A DNA stretch of 64,000 nucleotides, taken from contig NZ_VDMA02000009.1 of the NCBI RefSeq assembly GCF_006334915.2, positions 242,894 to 306,893 on the forward strand. Reading direction: 5' to 3'. The notes under the pieces are model-generated. The model searched no databases and was not told the origin of the DNA. It saw only the letters and a program-made list of their open reading frames with translations. The position numbers and the translations under genes were made by a program. Positions 54,662 to 63,597 of this stretch are shown here, one piece after another. How positions within the stretch are numbered: the first letter of the stretch is position 1; each line of letters starts with the position of its first letter. The DNA is from Microbispora catharanthi (GTDB taxonomy: Bacteria; Actinomycetota; Actinomycetes; Streptosporangiales; Streptosporangiaceae).

Positions 54662-57600
54662 ATGGCGGGGCCGGTGAGCATGGAGCAGTCGAATACCGAT
54701 AACCGCAGGCGGCGGAGTCGTCTCTCGCCGCGCAACTGGCGAGTGCCCACACGCCTGACCGCGCTGATCGTCGCCCCGACGATCGTGGCCGTGCTCCTCG
54801 CCGGCGTCCGTGTCGTGGGTTCGATCGACAGCCTGACCGCCTACCAGCGGACCAGGTCGTCGGCGGAATACTCGGTGCACCTGCGGGACCTTGCCGAGCA
54901 ACTGGCTCTCGAACGCGACCTGTTCGTCTGGGGTGGCAACAGCAAGCGCAAGTTCGACATCGACGGGGAGACCGAGGTCACCCGTGCCCAGCAGAGCGCG
55001 GCGGTCGACCCGCTGATCCAGCAGGTGAAGGCCGACCTCAAGAACATCAACACGGACTACGGCACGCGTGCGGTGGAGCAGGCACAGCAGCTCACGAGCC
55101 GCATCTCGAGCCTCGCGGGCATCCGTAAGAACGGCGCGCCGGAGGACTACAGCGCCGTGATCGCCAACATCCTGCGCCTGCACGACGAACTGGGCAACAA
55201 CGACGACAACGCTGCGATCGTGGGCAACGTCCGCGCTCTCAGCGCTCTCGCCCACGCCAAGGAGGAGGCGGCCCTGCAGCGGGCCACCCTCACCCGTGAG
55301 CTGCTGGAGCGCAACCAGACCTTCACCACGTTCGAGCTGCAGGACTTCCTGGCCTCCCAGTCGCGCCAGCAGAGCTACCTGGCGACGTTCTACACCGAGG
55401 CCCCGGCGACCGAGGCGAGCCGCCTGGTCACCCTCTTCGGCGACAAGGACGTGGTCAACAGCGAGCTGACCAAGTCGTGGGCGCTCACGCTCGGCCTGCA
55501 GAACCAGTCCCTCAGCCGCTACCGGGGCAGGGACAGGACGGCCCAGCAGTGGTTCCAGAACAGCACGAAGGCGATCGAGCAGATGGCGGCCGTCGAGGGC
55601 CGCGTGTCGGAGCTGGTGCAAAGCCGCGCCCGCGACCTGCAGTCGGCCGAGCAGCGCAACGCCCTCATCGCCGGCGGCCTGATCCTCGCACTCCTCGTGC
55701 TCGTGCTCGCCACGACCGTGCTCATCGCGCGGTCGATGGTCCGGCCGCTGCGCCGCCTGCGGGCGGAGGCGCTCGACATCGCCGGGCGGAGGCTGCCGGA
55801 GATCGTCCGGCAGATGCGCGAGTCCGAGGACCCCGAGCGCGAGTCCCACGTGCAGCCGATCGCGGTCGACAGCAGCGACGAGATCGGCGAGGTGGCGCAG
55901 GCCTTCGACGAGGTCCACACGCAGGCCGTGCGCCTGGCCGCGGAGGAGTCCCGCCTGCGCGCCAACGTCAACTCGATGTTCGTGAACCTCTCCCGCCGTA
56001 CGCAGACACTGGTGGAGCGGCAGATCTCGCTGATCGACGGCCTGGAGCGGGGCGAGGAGGACGGCCGGCGTCTGGCCGACCTGTTCAAGCTGGACCACCT
56101 GGCCACGCGCATGCGCCGCAACAGTGAGAACCTCCTGGTCCTCGCCGGTCACGAGCCGCCGCGCAAGCGGAGCCAGCCCGCCCGGCTGGTCGACGTGGTC
56201 CGCGCCTCGCTGTCGGAGGTCGAGGACTACGAGCGGGTCGTCGTCCGGATTCCTCGTACGATCGCGATCGCCGGGCACGCCGCGAACGACGTCGTCCACC
56301 TGCTGGCGGAGCTGGTCGAGAACGCCATCGCCTTCTCGCCGCGCAACACCAAGGTCGTCGTCTCCAGCAGCCCCGTCGAGGGCGGCGCCGTGATGCTCGG
56401 CGTCACCGACGCGGGGATCGGCATGTCGCCGGAGGAGCTCGCGGAGATCAACCGTCGTCTCGCCGAGCCGCCCACGATCGACGTCTCGGTGTCCCGCCGG
56501 ATGGGCCTGTTCGTGGTCGGCCGCCTCGCGTTGCGTCACGGCATCCGGGTGCAGCTGCGCCGGGGTGACGGCGCGGGCGTCATCGCGATGGTGCTGTTCC
56601 CCGCCCAGCTCATCTCCAACGCCGATCAGCCCGTGATGCCGCGTCCCTCCGTCCCGGCCGGGCAGACGGCGGCCGGACTGCCGGCCCGGCAGGCGTTCGC
56701 CGAGCCGGACCCGCTCGCTCCCGCGCCGGGAGGCGGTTCGTTCGAACCCTGGAGCCCCGGCAACGACGCGGCGGGCGGCGTCGGGTCCCGCAGGCCCCCG
56801 GCGACCGGCGGACACGGTCCGGGCGGGAACGGTCCCGGCGGGAACGGGTTCAGCGGAATCGGTGCCGGTGGCAACGGCGCGGGCGGGTTCTCCGCATTCG
56901 GCGCGCCGACGGCGGATGCGCCGCCCGCGCCCGCGGAGAACCCGTACGGGGAAAGCGCGTTCACCCAGCACTCGGGGCCCCATTCGGTGCCGGGCCTGCC
57001 CGGGAGGGCGCCGGACGGCGACCCCCGCCGTCCGGCGTTCGGCGAGCAGTCCGAGCCGTCGTGGCCATCGGCGCCCGCCGGGCCCTCGGCGTTGCCGCAG
57101 AGGGGATCACAGAGGGGATCACCGGGGGGATCACAGAGCGGAGCCGCGAGCGGGAGCGGCGAGGACCGCTCGGAGCACTCGTGGCCGTCGCTGCCCACCG
57201 GGCCGACGGGACTCCCGCAGCGGGGCGGCTCCACCGGGCCCACGGCCTTCTCGCCGTCGAGCACCGGGCCGACGGCGTTCCCTCAGCCGAGTTCCCCGTC
57301 GAGCACCGGGCCGACGGCCTTCTCGCCGTCTCCGTCCAGCACGGGGCCGACGGCCTTCTCGCCGTCGGACACCGGACCGACCGCGTTCTCCCCGTCCGCC
57401 ACTGGACCGACGGCGTTCTCGCCGTCTCCGTCCAGCACGGGGCCGACCGCATTCCCCGGCGCCGCGCCGCCCGCGGGAACGGCCGGGGAGCCCGGGTCGT
57501 CGACCGGGCCGCTGCCGTCGGTCGAGGAGTCGCCGCTGGAGCAGGGCGAGGAGTTTCTCCCGATCTTCGCCTCGGTCGAGTCGGCGTGGTTCCGGCGTCC

Positions 57601-58060
57601 CTCGGACACCGGCCCGCAGGCCGCGCCCGCGGCGCGGACCGGCGCGGAGGCGGACGGGGGAAAGGCCGGAGAGGAGCCCGGAGAGAGCACCGGGGAGATC
57701 GCGAGGGTGCCCCGCTCCGCCACCGCCTCCGGGCCCGTCTCCGCCCCGCAGGCGCAGGGCGGAGACCCCGGCGGATGGCGGTCTCAGGCCGACAGCGGCT
57801 TCCAGGCCGCGGCGAGCGCCCGGGACCCCCTGCTGGGCGGTGTGACCGCGGCGGGCTTGCCGAAGCGCACGCCGAAGGCCAACCTGGTGCCCGGCTCGGT
57901 GGGCGCGGACGGCCCCCCAGCCGCCGCCCCGCGCCCTCCGGTCTCGGCCGAGGCGGTGCGCAACCGCCTGTCCAGCTTCCAGCAGGGTGTAAGGCGAGGC
58001 CGGGCCCAGACGGCCGGAGGTCTCGCCGAAGGGTCGGGTAAAGAGGAGGAGGGCTCGTGA
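54662..58060 (+). CDS. cvnA: Conservon sensor kinase-like protein CvnA (first copy)
   Basis: A 1132-residue membrane protein. TM1 lies at about residue 30-50, and an extracytoplasmic nitrate/nitrite-sensor (NIT)-like helical domain at 55-325. TM2 (ALIAGGLILALLVLVLATTV, about 333) is followed by a HAMP segment. The ATPase core has LFKLDHLATRMRRNSENLL, the N-box ELVENAIAFSP (about 548) and the G-box TDAGIGMSPEEL. A disordered tail of about 470 residues contains seven TGPTAF units and short conserved blocks: EEFLPIFASVESAWF, GLPKRTPKANLVPGS and RLSSFQQGVRRGRA. No classical phosphoacceptor H-box is evident. It is the first gene of a complete cvnABCD set. Confidence 0.93.
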   Translation: MAGPVSMEQSNTDNRRRRSRLSPRNWRVPTRLTALIVAPTIVAVLLAGVRVVGSIDSLTAYQRTRSSAEYSVHLRDLAEQLALERDLFVWGGNSKRKFDIDGETEVTRAQQSAAVDPLIQQVKADLKNINTDYGTRAVEQAQQLTSRISSLAGIRKNGAPEDYSAVIANILRLHDELGNNDDNAAIVGNVRALSALAHAKEEAALQRATLTRELLERNQTFTTFELQDFLASQSRQQSYLATFYTEAPATEASRLVTLFGDKDVVNSELTKSWALTLGLQNQSLSRYRGRDRTAQQWFQNSTKAIEQMAAVEGRVSELVQSRARDLQSAEQRNALIAGGLILALLVLVLATTVLIARSMVRPLRRLRAEALDIAGRRLPEIVRQMRESEDPERESHVQPIAVDSSDEIGEVAQAFDEVHTQAVRLAAEESRLRANVNSMFVNLSRRTQTLVERQISLIDGLERGEEDGRRLADLFKLDHLATRMRRNSENLLVLAGHEPPRKRSQPARLVDVVRASLSEVEDYERVVVRIPRTIAIAGHAANDVVHLLAELVENAIAFSPRNTKVVVSSSPVEGGAVMLGVTDAGIGMSPEELAEINRRLAEPPTIDVSVSRRMGLFVVGRLALRHGIRVQLRRGDGAGVIAMVLFPAQLISNADQPVMPRPSVPAGQTAAGLPARQAFAEPDPLAPAPGGGSFEPWSPGNDAAGGVGSRRPPATGGHGPGGNGPGGNGFSGIGAGGNGAGGFSAFGAPTADAPPAPAENPYGESAFTQHSGPHSVPGLPGRAPDGDPRRPAFGEQSEPSWPSAPAGPSALPQRGSQRGSPGGSQSGAASGSGEDRSEHSWPSLPTGPTGLPQRGGSTGPTAFSPSSTGPTAFPQPSSPSSTGPTAFSPSPSSTGPTAFSPSDTGPTAFSPSATGPTAFSPSPSSTGPTAFPGAAPPAGTAGEPGSSTGPLPSVEESPLEQGEEFLPIFASVESAWFRRPSDTGPQAAPAARTGAEADGGKAGEEPGESTGEIARVPRSATASGPVSAPQAQGGDPGGWRSQADSGFQAAASARDPLLGGVTAAGLPKRTPKANLVPGSVGADGPPAAAPRPPVSAEAVRNRLSSFQQGVRRGRAQTAGGLAEGSGKEEEGS
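57230..57457 (+). repeat. Tandem repeat region encoding TGPTAF units in CvnA
   Basis: Seven copies of ACCGGGCCGACGGC-like DNA, each followed by TTCTC or TTCCC, encode Ser/Asp/Ala-TGPTAF-Ser/Pro. Copies differ mainly at third positions, indicating repeat turnover under selection on the protein. The unit length varies from 27 to 42 bp. Confidence 0.85.
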
Positions 58061-58476
58061 CTGAGCTGAGCGTGGAAGCACGCAGGTTCGACTGGCTGAT
58101 CACCGATTTCGTCGGCAGCACGCCCGGCGTGGCGCACGCGGTGGTGGTGTCGTCGGACGGCCTGCGGCTGGCCCAATCGGACGGGTTTCCGCCTGACCGC
58201 GCCGACCAGCTCGCGGCGGTCGCCGCCGGCCTGCTCAGCCTCACCCTCGGCGCCGCACGGGTGTTCGAGGGGGGCGCGGTGTCGCAGACCGTCGTCGAGA
58301 TGCAGCGGGGACTGCTGCTCGTGATGGCGATCAGCGACGGCTCCTGCCTGGCCGTACTCGCCGCACCTGACTGCGACATGGGCCTGGTGGCCTACCAGAT
58401 GACCCTGCTCGTCGAGCGGGCAGGCCAGGTGCTCACGCCGGCGCTGCGCGCCGAGCTGCAGACGTCGCGGCGATGA
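58057..58476 (+). CDS. cvnB: Roadblock/LC7 domain protein CvnB
   Basis: A 139-residue roadblock-fold protein (FDWLITDFVGSTPGVAHAVV, SDGLRLAQSDGFPPDRADQL, VEMQRGLLLVMAISDGS). The family regulates small GTPases; in conservons it links CvnA to CvnD at the membrane. GTG 58057 overlaps the cvnA stop by 4 bases (GTGA). Confidence 0.95.
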   Translation: MTELSVEARRFDWLITDFVGSTPGVAHAVVVSSDGLRLAQSDGFPPDRADQLAAVAAGLLSLTLGAARVFEGGAVSQTVVEMQRGLLLVMAISDGSCLAVLAAPDCDMGLVAYQMTLLVERAGQVLTPALRAELQTSRR

Positions 58477-58491
58477 CCAGAGGAGAGGGCC

Positions 58492-58851
58492 GTGCGTGAT
58501 CGTGACGGGACAGAGGACGAGCCTCTGTTCCGTCCGTACGCCGTCACCGGTGGCCGATCCGAGCCGCGTTACCACATGGCGATGGAAACCCTCGTATCAT
58601 CGGTGACCTTGAAGAGCAATGACTATTCCCTGCTCAGTCCAGAGCAGGAATCGATCATGATGCTATGTCGTTCCGTACGATCGGTCGCGGAGATCTCGGC
58701 ACTGCTTCGGGTCCCGCTGGGCGTGGCCCGTGTGCTCATCGCCGACATGGCCGACGAGGGTCTGGTCCGCCTGCACATGCCGCAGCTGAACCAGGGACAG
58801 CCAGACCTCAACCTGCTCGAAAGGGTGCTCAGTGGACTACGCAGGCTCTAG
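58492..58851 (+). CDS. cvnC: DUF742 protein CvnC
   Basis: A 119-residue winged-helix-like protein with the DUF742 signatures LFRPYAVTGGRSEPR, SVAEISALLRVPLGVARVLI and PDLNLLERVLSGLRRL. Its role is as an adaptor in the conservon complex. GTG 58492 follows GGAGAGG. The 3' end overlaps cvnD by 20 bp. Confidence 0.94.
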   Translation: MRDRDGTEDEPLFRPYAVTGGRSEPRYHMAMETLVSSVTLKSNDYSLLSPEQESIMMLCRSVRSVAEISALLRVPLGVARVLIADMADEGLVRLHMPQLNQGQPDLNLLERVLSGLRRL

Positions 58852-59416
58852 CCGTGGTCTTACCTCGACGAAGATCGTCGTGGCGGGTGGGTTCGGCGTC
58901 GGGAAGACGACCTTCGTCGGTGCCGTCTCCGAGATCCTGCCGCTGACGACCGAGGCCGTGATGACCGACGCCAGTGCGGGCATCGACGACCTGGGGCTCA
59001 CGCCGAACAAGACGACCACGACGGTCGCCATGGACTTCGGCCGGCTCTCGCTCGACCAGGACCTCATCCTCTACCTGTTCGGCACGCCGGGTCAGCACCG
59101 CTTCTGGTTCATGTGGGACGACCTCGTCCGCGGCGCCATCGGCGCGGTCGTGCTCGTCGACAGCCGCAGGCTCGCCGACTGCTTCCCTGCCATCGACTAC
59201 TTCGAGGAGGCCCAGCTTCCCTTCCTGGTCGCGATGAACGGCTGGGAGGGGCAGTTCCTCCACTCGGAGGAGGAGGTCCGTGAGGCGCTGTCGCTGGCTC
59301 CGCACGTCCCGATCGTCCGTACGGACGCGCGCTCGCGGGATGCCGTCAAGTCCACGCTCATCAGCCTGGTCGAGTATGTGCTGACCGTGCGGGCCGCGTA
59401 CGGCAGACAATACTGA
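58832..59416 (+). CDS. cvnD: Small Ras-like GTPase CvnD
   Basis: A 194-residue GTPase. The P-loop is GGFGVGKTTFVGAVSE, the switch threonines are in NKTTTTVAMDFGRL, the G3 motif is replaced by LFGTPGQHRFWFMWD, and SRRLADCFPAIDYFE follows. The G4-type motif is changed to AMNGWEG, typical of this family. It completes the first conservon and is expected to cycle nucleotide under CvnA/B/C control. GTG 58832 lies inside cvnC. Confidence 0.95.
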   Translation: MDYAGSSRGLTSTKIVVAGGFGVGKTTFVGAVSEILPLTTEAVMTDASAGIDDLGLTPNKTTTTVAMDFGRLSLDQDLILYLFGTPGQHRFWFMWDDLVRGAIGAVVLVDSRRLADCFPAIDYFEEAQLPFLVAMNGWEGQFLHSEEEVREALSLAPHVPIVRTDARSRDAVKSTLISLVEYVLTVRAAYGRQY

Positions 59417-59466
59417 ACCTGGAAAAAGCTGTGTTCCCGACAGGCCGCGCCCCGCGGACGGGAGCG

Positions 59467-59500
59467 GCGAGGGCGGTACCCCGGAGGGTGCCGCCCTCGC
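59467..59500 (+). terminator. Hairpin between the two conservons
   Basis: GCGAGGGCGGTAC (59467-59479) pairs with GTGCCGCCCTCGC (59488-59500) over 13 bases with one G/U pair. It lies 50 bp after cvnD and should separate transcription of the two conservons. Confidence 0.75.
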
Positions 59501-59798
59501 GGCGTCCGGCCCGAGCATGTCGCCGGCGTGGCATTCTTTGCCCTCGGGGGTCCGATCCCCGGGACTCGCGGCTACCCGGCAGGGCAGAATTCGGTATTGA
59601 TGCTGACCCGATATTTAACCAAATAACATCATCTACATGCCTGTCTAGGCTATTTGTGCACGGGTGTTCGGTTGGCCTCCCTGGTGTCGGTGTGCTGCAA
59701 TTACCCTCGCCTGCAGGACGTCTCGCACGTCACGCCAGCCACATCCGTGCTGAGACACTTCCCCCTGTGCGCACATACGGCGAGAGGTTGCAAAGCCT
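59501..59798 (+). other. AT-richer intergenic region before the second conservon
   Basis: This gap contains an AT-rich core at about 59590-59655 (ATATTTAACCAAATAACATC), likely promoter or regulator sites. A TTGATG at 59597-59602 is a possible -35, but no well-spaced -10 stands out. A short open frame at 59654-59854 does not look coding. Confidence 0.5.
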
Positions 59799-62700
59799 GT
59801 GAGGACACAAGACCCCCGGACCGACGAGAGCCCCGGGACCGGGGTTCCGGCTGAGCAGGAGCCCGACGAGGGAAGTCGTTTTCTCCTGCGCAACTGGCGC
59901 GTGCGCTCCAGGCTTGTGGCGCTGATCCTCATCCCGACCCTGGCGGCGCTGCTGCTGGGCGGCCTGCGGGTCGTCACCTCGGTCACCACGGCGTCCGAAT
60001 ACCAGCAGATCAGCGACCTGGCGCGGCTCGTGGACAAGGTCGCGGGCCTCACCCACGAGCTGCAGTCGGAACGCGACCGCGCCGCCTGGAACGCGACGCT
60101 CGGCCACCCGGCGAAGGCGACCGCCGCGGTCAAGGCGCAGACCCTTCTCACCAACAAGGCGGCCACCGCCGTCCGGGACCTGGCGAACGAGGTCAGGACG
60201 AAGGTGAGCAGCCGCGCCTCCGACGAGATCGACCACGTCCTCGGCAAGCTCGACGGCGTGGAGGTGCTGCGGAGCCAGGCCATGCAGGGGAACCTGCAGC
60301 CGAGCGCCGTGCTCGACCAGTACACCCTCGTCATCGAGACTCTGATGGCCCTGCAGGACGAGCTGGCCAAGAGCACCCAGGACGACCGGCTCGCCGCCTC
60401 GTCCGTCACGCTGGCCGCGCTCGCCCGTGCGAAGGAGAACGCCTCCCTGCAGCGCGGCCTGCTGACCACGGTGCTGCCCAACACCCGCTTCGAGCAGGTC
60501 CAGCTGCAGAACTTCCTCGGCGCCGTGTCCGCCGAGGAGAGCGATCTGCGCGCCTTCCGCAAGAGCGCCACCGCCGAGGAGCGCGCCGACTACGACAACA
60601 CGGTGACCGGCGGCAAGGTCGACCAGGCGGAGTTCATCCGCACGCTGGTGCTCGACCGCGCCAACGCGGGCTTCCCGCTCAAGGGCTTCGACCAGTCGGT
60701 ACGCGACGACACCCGCCTCTGGTACGACGCGATGTCGCAGCCCATCAACCGGATGCGCACCGTCGAGGCCAAGCTGACCTCCTCCATCGTGGCGCGGAGC
60801 CAGTCGCTCAAGGACGACGAGCAGCAGCGGGCCATCATCGTGGCCGTCGCCGTCGCTCTCCTGCTGATCGCGGTTCTGCTCGTCACCACCGGCGTCGCCC
60901 GCTCGCTCGTACGCCCGCTGCGGCGGCTGCGCAGCGAGGCGCTGGAGATCGCCGGCAGCCGCCTCCCCGACACGGTCCAGAAGCTGCGGGAGGCCGGCGA
61001 CGCCGCCGAGGTCCCGCCCATCGCCCCGATGCAGGTGGTCGGCCGCGACGAGATCGGCGAAGTCGCGCGGGCCTTCGACGAGGTCCACCGCGAGGCCATC
61101 CGGCTGGCGGGTGACGAGGCCCGGCTGCGCAGCAACGTCAACGCGATGTTCGTGAACCTGTCGCGGCGCACGCAGACGCTGGTGGAACGTCAGCTGTCCC
61201 TGATCGACGGGCTGGAGCAGGGCGAGCAGGACGAGCAGCGGCTCGGGAACCTGTTCAAGCTCGACCACCTGGCGACCCGCATGCGCCGCAACAGTGAGAA
61301 CCTCCTGGTCCTCGCCGGGCAGGAGCCCGCACGCCGCTGGGGCCAGCCGGTGCCCATCGTCGACGTCGTGCGCGCCTCGCTGTCGGAGGTCGAGAACTAC
61401 GAGCGCGTCGACATCCAGGTGCAGGGTGGAGCGTCGGTCGTCGGCCAGTCGGTCAACGACGTCGTCCACCTCGTGGCCGAGCTGGTGGAGAACGCCATCT
61501 CCTTCTCGCCCCGCGACACCAAGGTCACGGTGTCCAGCAACCGCATCGACGGCGGCGGCCTGATCATCTCCGTCAGCGACCAGGGCATCGGCATGACGCC
61601 CGAGGAGCTGGCCCAGACCAACTACCGGCTCGCCAATCCTCCGGTCGTGGACGTGTCGGTGTCCCGCCGCATGGGCCTGTTCGTGGTCGGCCGCCTGGCG
61701 CTGCGTCACGGCATCCGCGTGCAGCTGCGCCAGCAGGACACCGGTGGCCTGACGGCCATGGTGCTGCTGCCCGAGGCGCTGCTGGCCAACGCCGGCCCGG
61801 CGTTCCCCGGCGTGCCGGGCATGCCGCAGCCCGAGCTGACCAGCCCGATGCCGGCGGTCGGAACCGGGCCGCAGTTCGGCGCCGCCATGTTCGGCAACGC
61901 GCCGGCCCTCGCCAGCCCGACGCCGTTCGAGAACCCGCCGCGCACTCCGGTGTTCGGCGCGGACGCGCCCGGCGTCGGCACCCCTGGCGCCGACCCCTTC
62001 GAGCGCGGGCCCTTCGAGTCCTTCCCGCGGGAGACCGTCGGCTTCGACCCCGACCCGTTCGCCCGCAACCCCTTCGAGCCGCCGCCGGGCCGTGGCGCCG
62101 AAGGCGACCCGTTCGCGCGCAACCCGTTCGAGACGGGCGGTGCGGGGCGGCCGGGCGAGTCCGATCCCTTCGCCCGCAACCCCTTCGACACCGGCGGCTT
62201 CGGTCAGGGCGGGCAGCCCGACCCGTTCGCCCGCAGCCCGTTCGAGTCCGGACCGTTCGACCGGGCGGCCTTCGACAAGACGCCGTTCGACAAGGCGCCG
62301 TCCGAGCAGAGGTCGTCCGAGCGAGACCCGTTCGAGACCACGAACTTCGACTCGGGGCCGTTCGACTCCAGCCCCTTCGACACCAATCCCTTCAGCCGGG
62401 GTCACGTCGGCGAGGCCCCCGTGGACACGCCCTGGCCCGGCCATCTACCCCCTCCGGGGGGCGCCTCCTGGCCCGGCACCCCGCAGGACGGCGGCGCCGG
62501 CTGGCCCGGACAGACCGGCCGCGGCGGCTTCGAAGGCGACGACAACACCGGCCCGCTGCCGGTGGTGCGGACCTCGCCGCTGGAGTCGGAGGAGGAGTTC
62601 CTCCCGATCTTCGCGGCGGTCGAGTCGGACTGGTTCAAGAAGGTCGACATCCCGGCGGAGAAGAGCGACTCGGACGGCGAGACCGCCGCGGACACCAAGA

Positions 62701-63056
62701 CCTGGTCGTCTCCGGCCGACGTCGGCTGGCAGGCGGCCAAGGCGGCCAGCGAGCCGGCACTGGGCGGGGTCACCTCGTCCGGCCTGCCCAAGCGGGTGCC
62801 CAAGGCCAACCTGGTGCCCGGCTCGGCCACGGGTTCCACCCCTTCCGCGGAGCCCGCCGCGGCAGCGGCGGCCGCCCCGCCGCCGCCCCCGCCCGTGCTC
62901 TCGCCCGAGCGGGTTCGCAGCAGGCTCTCCAGCTTCCAGCAGGGCGTCCGGCAGGGCCGGGCGGTCGCCCGCGGGGAGGCGGGGGAGGACCAGGGATATC
63001 CCGGGGCGGCGGCCCTGGGCACGCCCGATGCCCAGGACAGTGAGAAGGAGGACTGA
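59799..63056 (+). CDS. cvnA: Conservon sensor kinase-like protein CvnA (second copy)
   Basis: A 1085-residue paralogue of the first CvnA with the same order: TM1 (about 38-57), NIT-like domain, TM2 (about 345-367), HAMP (VGRDEIGEVARAFDEVHREA), ATPase (FKLDHLATRMRRNSENLLVL, ELVENAISFSP near 560, SDQGIGMTPEEL) and a long disordered tail. The tail repeat differs (DPFARNPFE units and many PFD/PFE triplets) but the blocks EEFLPIFAAVESDWF, GLPKRVPKANLVPGS and RLSSFQQGVRQGRA are shared with the first copy. GTG 59799 has only a distant GAGAGG, so the start is moderately certain. Confidence 0.92.
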   Translation: MRTQDPRTDESPGTGVPAEQEPDEGSRFLLRNWRVRSRLVALILIPTLAALLLGGLRVVTSVTTASEYQQISDLARLVDKVAGLTHELQSERDRAAWNATLGHPAKATAAVKAQTLLTNKAATAVRDLANEVRTKVSSRASDEIDHVLGKLDGVEVLRSQAMQGNLQPSAVLDQYTLVIETLMALQDELAKSTQDDRLAASSVTLAALARAKENASLQRGLLTTVLPNTRFEQVQLQNFLGAVSAEESDLRAFRKSATAEERADYDNTVTGGKVDQAEFIRTLVLDRANAGFPLKGFDQSVRDDTRLWYDAMSQPINRMRTVEAKLTSSIVARSQSLKDDEQQRAIIVAVAVALLLIAVLLVTTGVARSLVRPLRRLRSEALEIAGSRLPDTVQKLREAGDAAEVPPIAPMQVVGRDEIGEVARAFDEVHREAIRLAGDEARLRSNVNAMFVNLSRRTQTLVERQLSLIDGLEQGEQDEQRLGNLFKLDHLATRMRRNSENLLVLAGQEPARRWGQPVPIVDVVRASLSEVENYERVDIQVQGGASVVGQSVNDVVHLVAELVENAISFSPRDTKVTVSSNRIDGGGLIISVSDQGIGMTPEELAQTNYRLANPPVVDVSVSRRMGLFVVGRLALRHGIRVQLRQQDTGGLTAMVLLPEALLANAGPAFPGVPGMPQPELTSPMPAVGTGPQFGAAMFGNAPALASPTPFENPPRTPVFGADAPGVGTPGADPFERGPFESFPRETVGFDPDPFARNPFEPPPGRGAEGDPFARNPFETGGAGRPGESDPFARNPFDTGGFGQGGQPDPFARSPFESGPFDRAAFDKTPFDKAPSEQRSSERDPFETTNFDSGPFDSSPFDTNPFSRGHVGEAPVDTPWPGHLPPPGGASWPGTPQDGGAGWPGQTGRGGFEGDDNTGPLPVVRTSPLESEEEFLPIFAAVESDWFKKVDIPAEKSDSDGETAADTKTWSSPADVGWQAAKAASEPALGGVTSSGLPKRVPKANLVPGSATGSTPSAEPAAAAAAAPPPPPPVLSPERVRSRLSSFQQGVRQGRAVARGEAGEDQGYPGAAALGTPDAQDSEKED
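62052..62246 (+). repeat. Repeats encoding DPFARNPFE in the second CvnA
   Basis: Four imperfect copies of GACCCGTTCGCCCGCAACCC-type DNA, about 55-60 bp apart, encode DPFARNPFE, DPFARNPFE, DPFARNPFD and DPFARSPFE. Further PFE/PFD triplets continue to about 62400. Confidence 0.85.
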
Positions 63057-63478
63057 TGAGGGAAATGAGCCAGGCCGCGCGCGGCATCAACTGGTTGATC
63101 ACGGACTTCGTGAACAACGTGCCGGGTGTGGCGCACACCGTGGTGGTGTCGGCGGACGGGTTGCCTCTGGCGTTCTCGGACGGGTTTCCCAAGGATCGGG
63201 CGGATCAGCTGGCGGCGGTGGCGGCCGGGTTGATCAGTCTGACGCAGGGTGCCTCGCGGGTGTTCGAGGGTGGCCCGGTGACGCAGACGGTGGTGGAGAT
63301 GCAGCGGGGGTTGTTGCTGATCATGTCGATCAGTGACGGGTCCTGTCTGGCGGTGCTGGCGGCGGCGGATTCCGATCTGGGTCTGGTGGCCTATCAGATG
63401 ACGTTGCTGGTGGAGCGGGCGGGCCAGGTGCTGACCCCCGCGGTTCGCGCCGAGCTCCAGGCGTCTCACCCGCGGTGA
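63056..63478 (+). CDS. cvnB: Roadblock/LC7 domain protein CvnB (second copy)
   Basis: A 140-residue roadblock protein very similar to the first copy (INWLITDFVNNVPGVAHTVV, SDGFPKDRADQLAAVAAGLI). ATG 63056 overlaps the cvnA stop by one base (TGATG). From about 63105 to 63440 its codons end in G or T far more often than neighbouring genes (GCG, GTG, GGT, GAT instead of GCC, GTC, GGC, GAC), although the encoded protein is ordinary. Confidence 0.95.
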   Translation: MREMSQAARGINWLITDFVNNVPGVAHTVVVSADGLPLAFSDGFPKDRADQLAAVAAGLISLTQGASRVFEGGPVTQTVVEMQRGLLLIMSISDGSCLAVLAAADSDLGLVAYQMTLLVERAGQVLTPAVRAELQASHPR

Positions 63479-63597
63479 CGGAAGACCCCGCGAAGTAAGG
63501 CACGCGGTGGAGGACAGATCGGGGAAGACGCCCTGAGCGGGGCGGCCGGGACGGCCGCCGGGTTCCGGAGCGAGAGCGAAAAGGTCAGGAGGACGCT

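Noticed and set aside
54506..56983. Long minus-strand frame antisense to the first cvnA
   Set aside because: A near copy of the same artefact appears antisense to the second cvnA, as expected from antisense shadowing of paralogous genes.
57230..57457. Possible CRISPR array because of regular repeats
   Set aside because: The repeats are in frame inside cvnA, differ at third codon positions and have no unique spacers.
59654..59854. 66-codon frame between the conservons
   Set aside because: It overlaps the start of the second cvnA in another frame, has no ribosome-binding site, and lies in an AT-rich promoter-like region.
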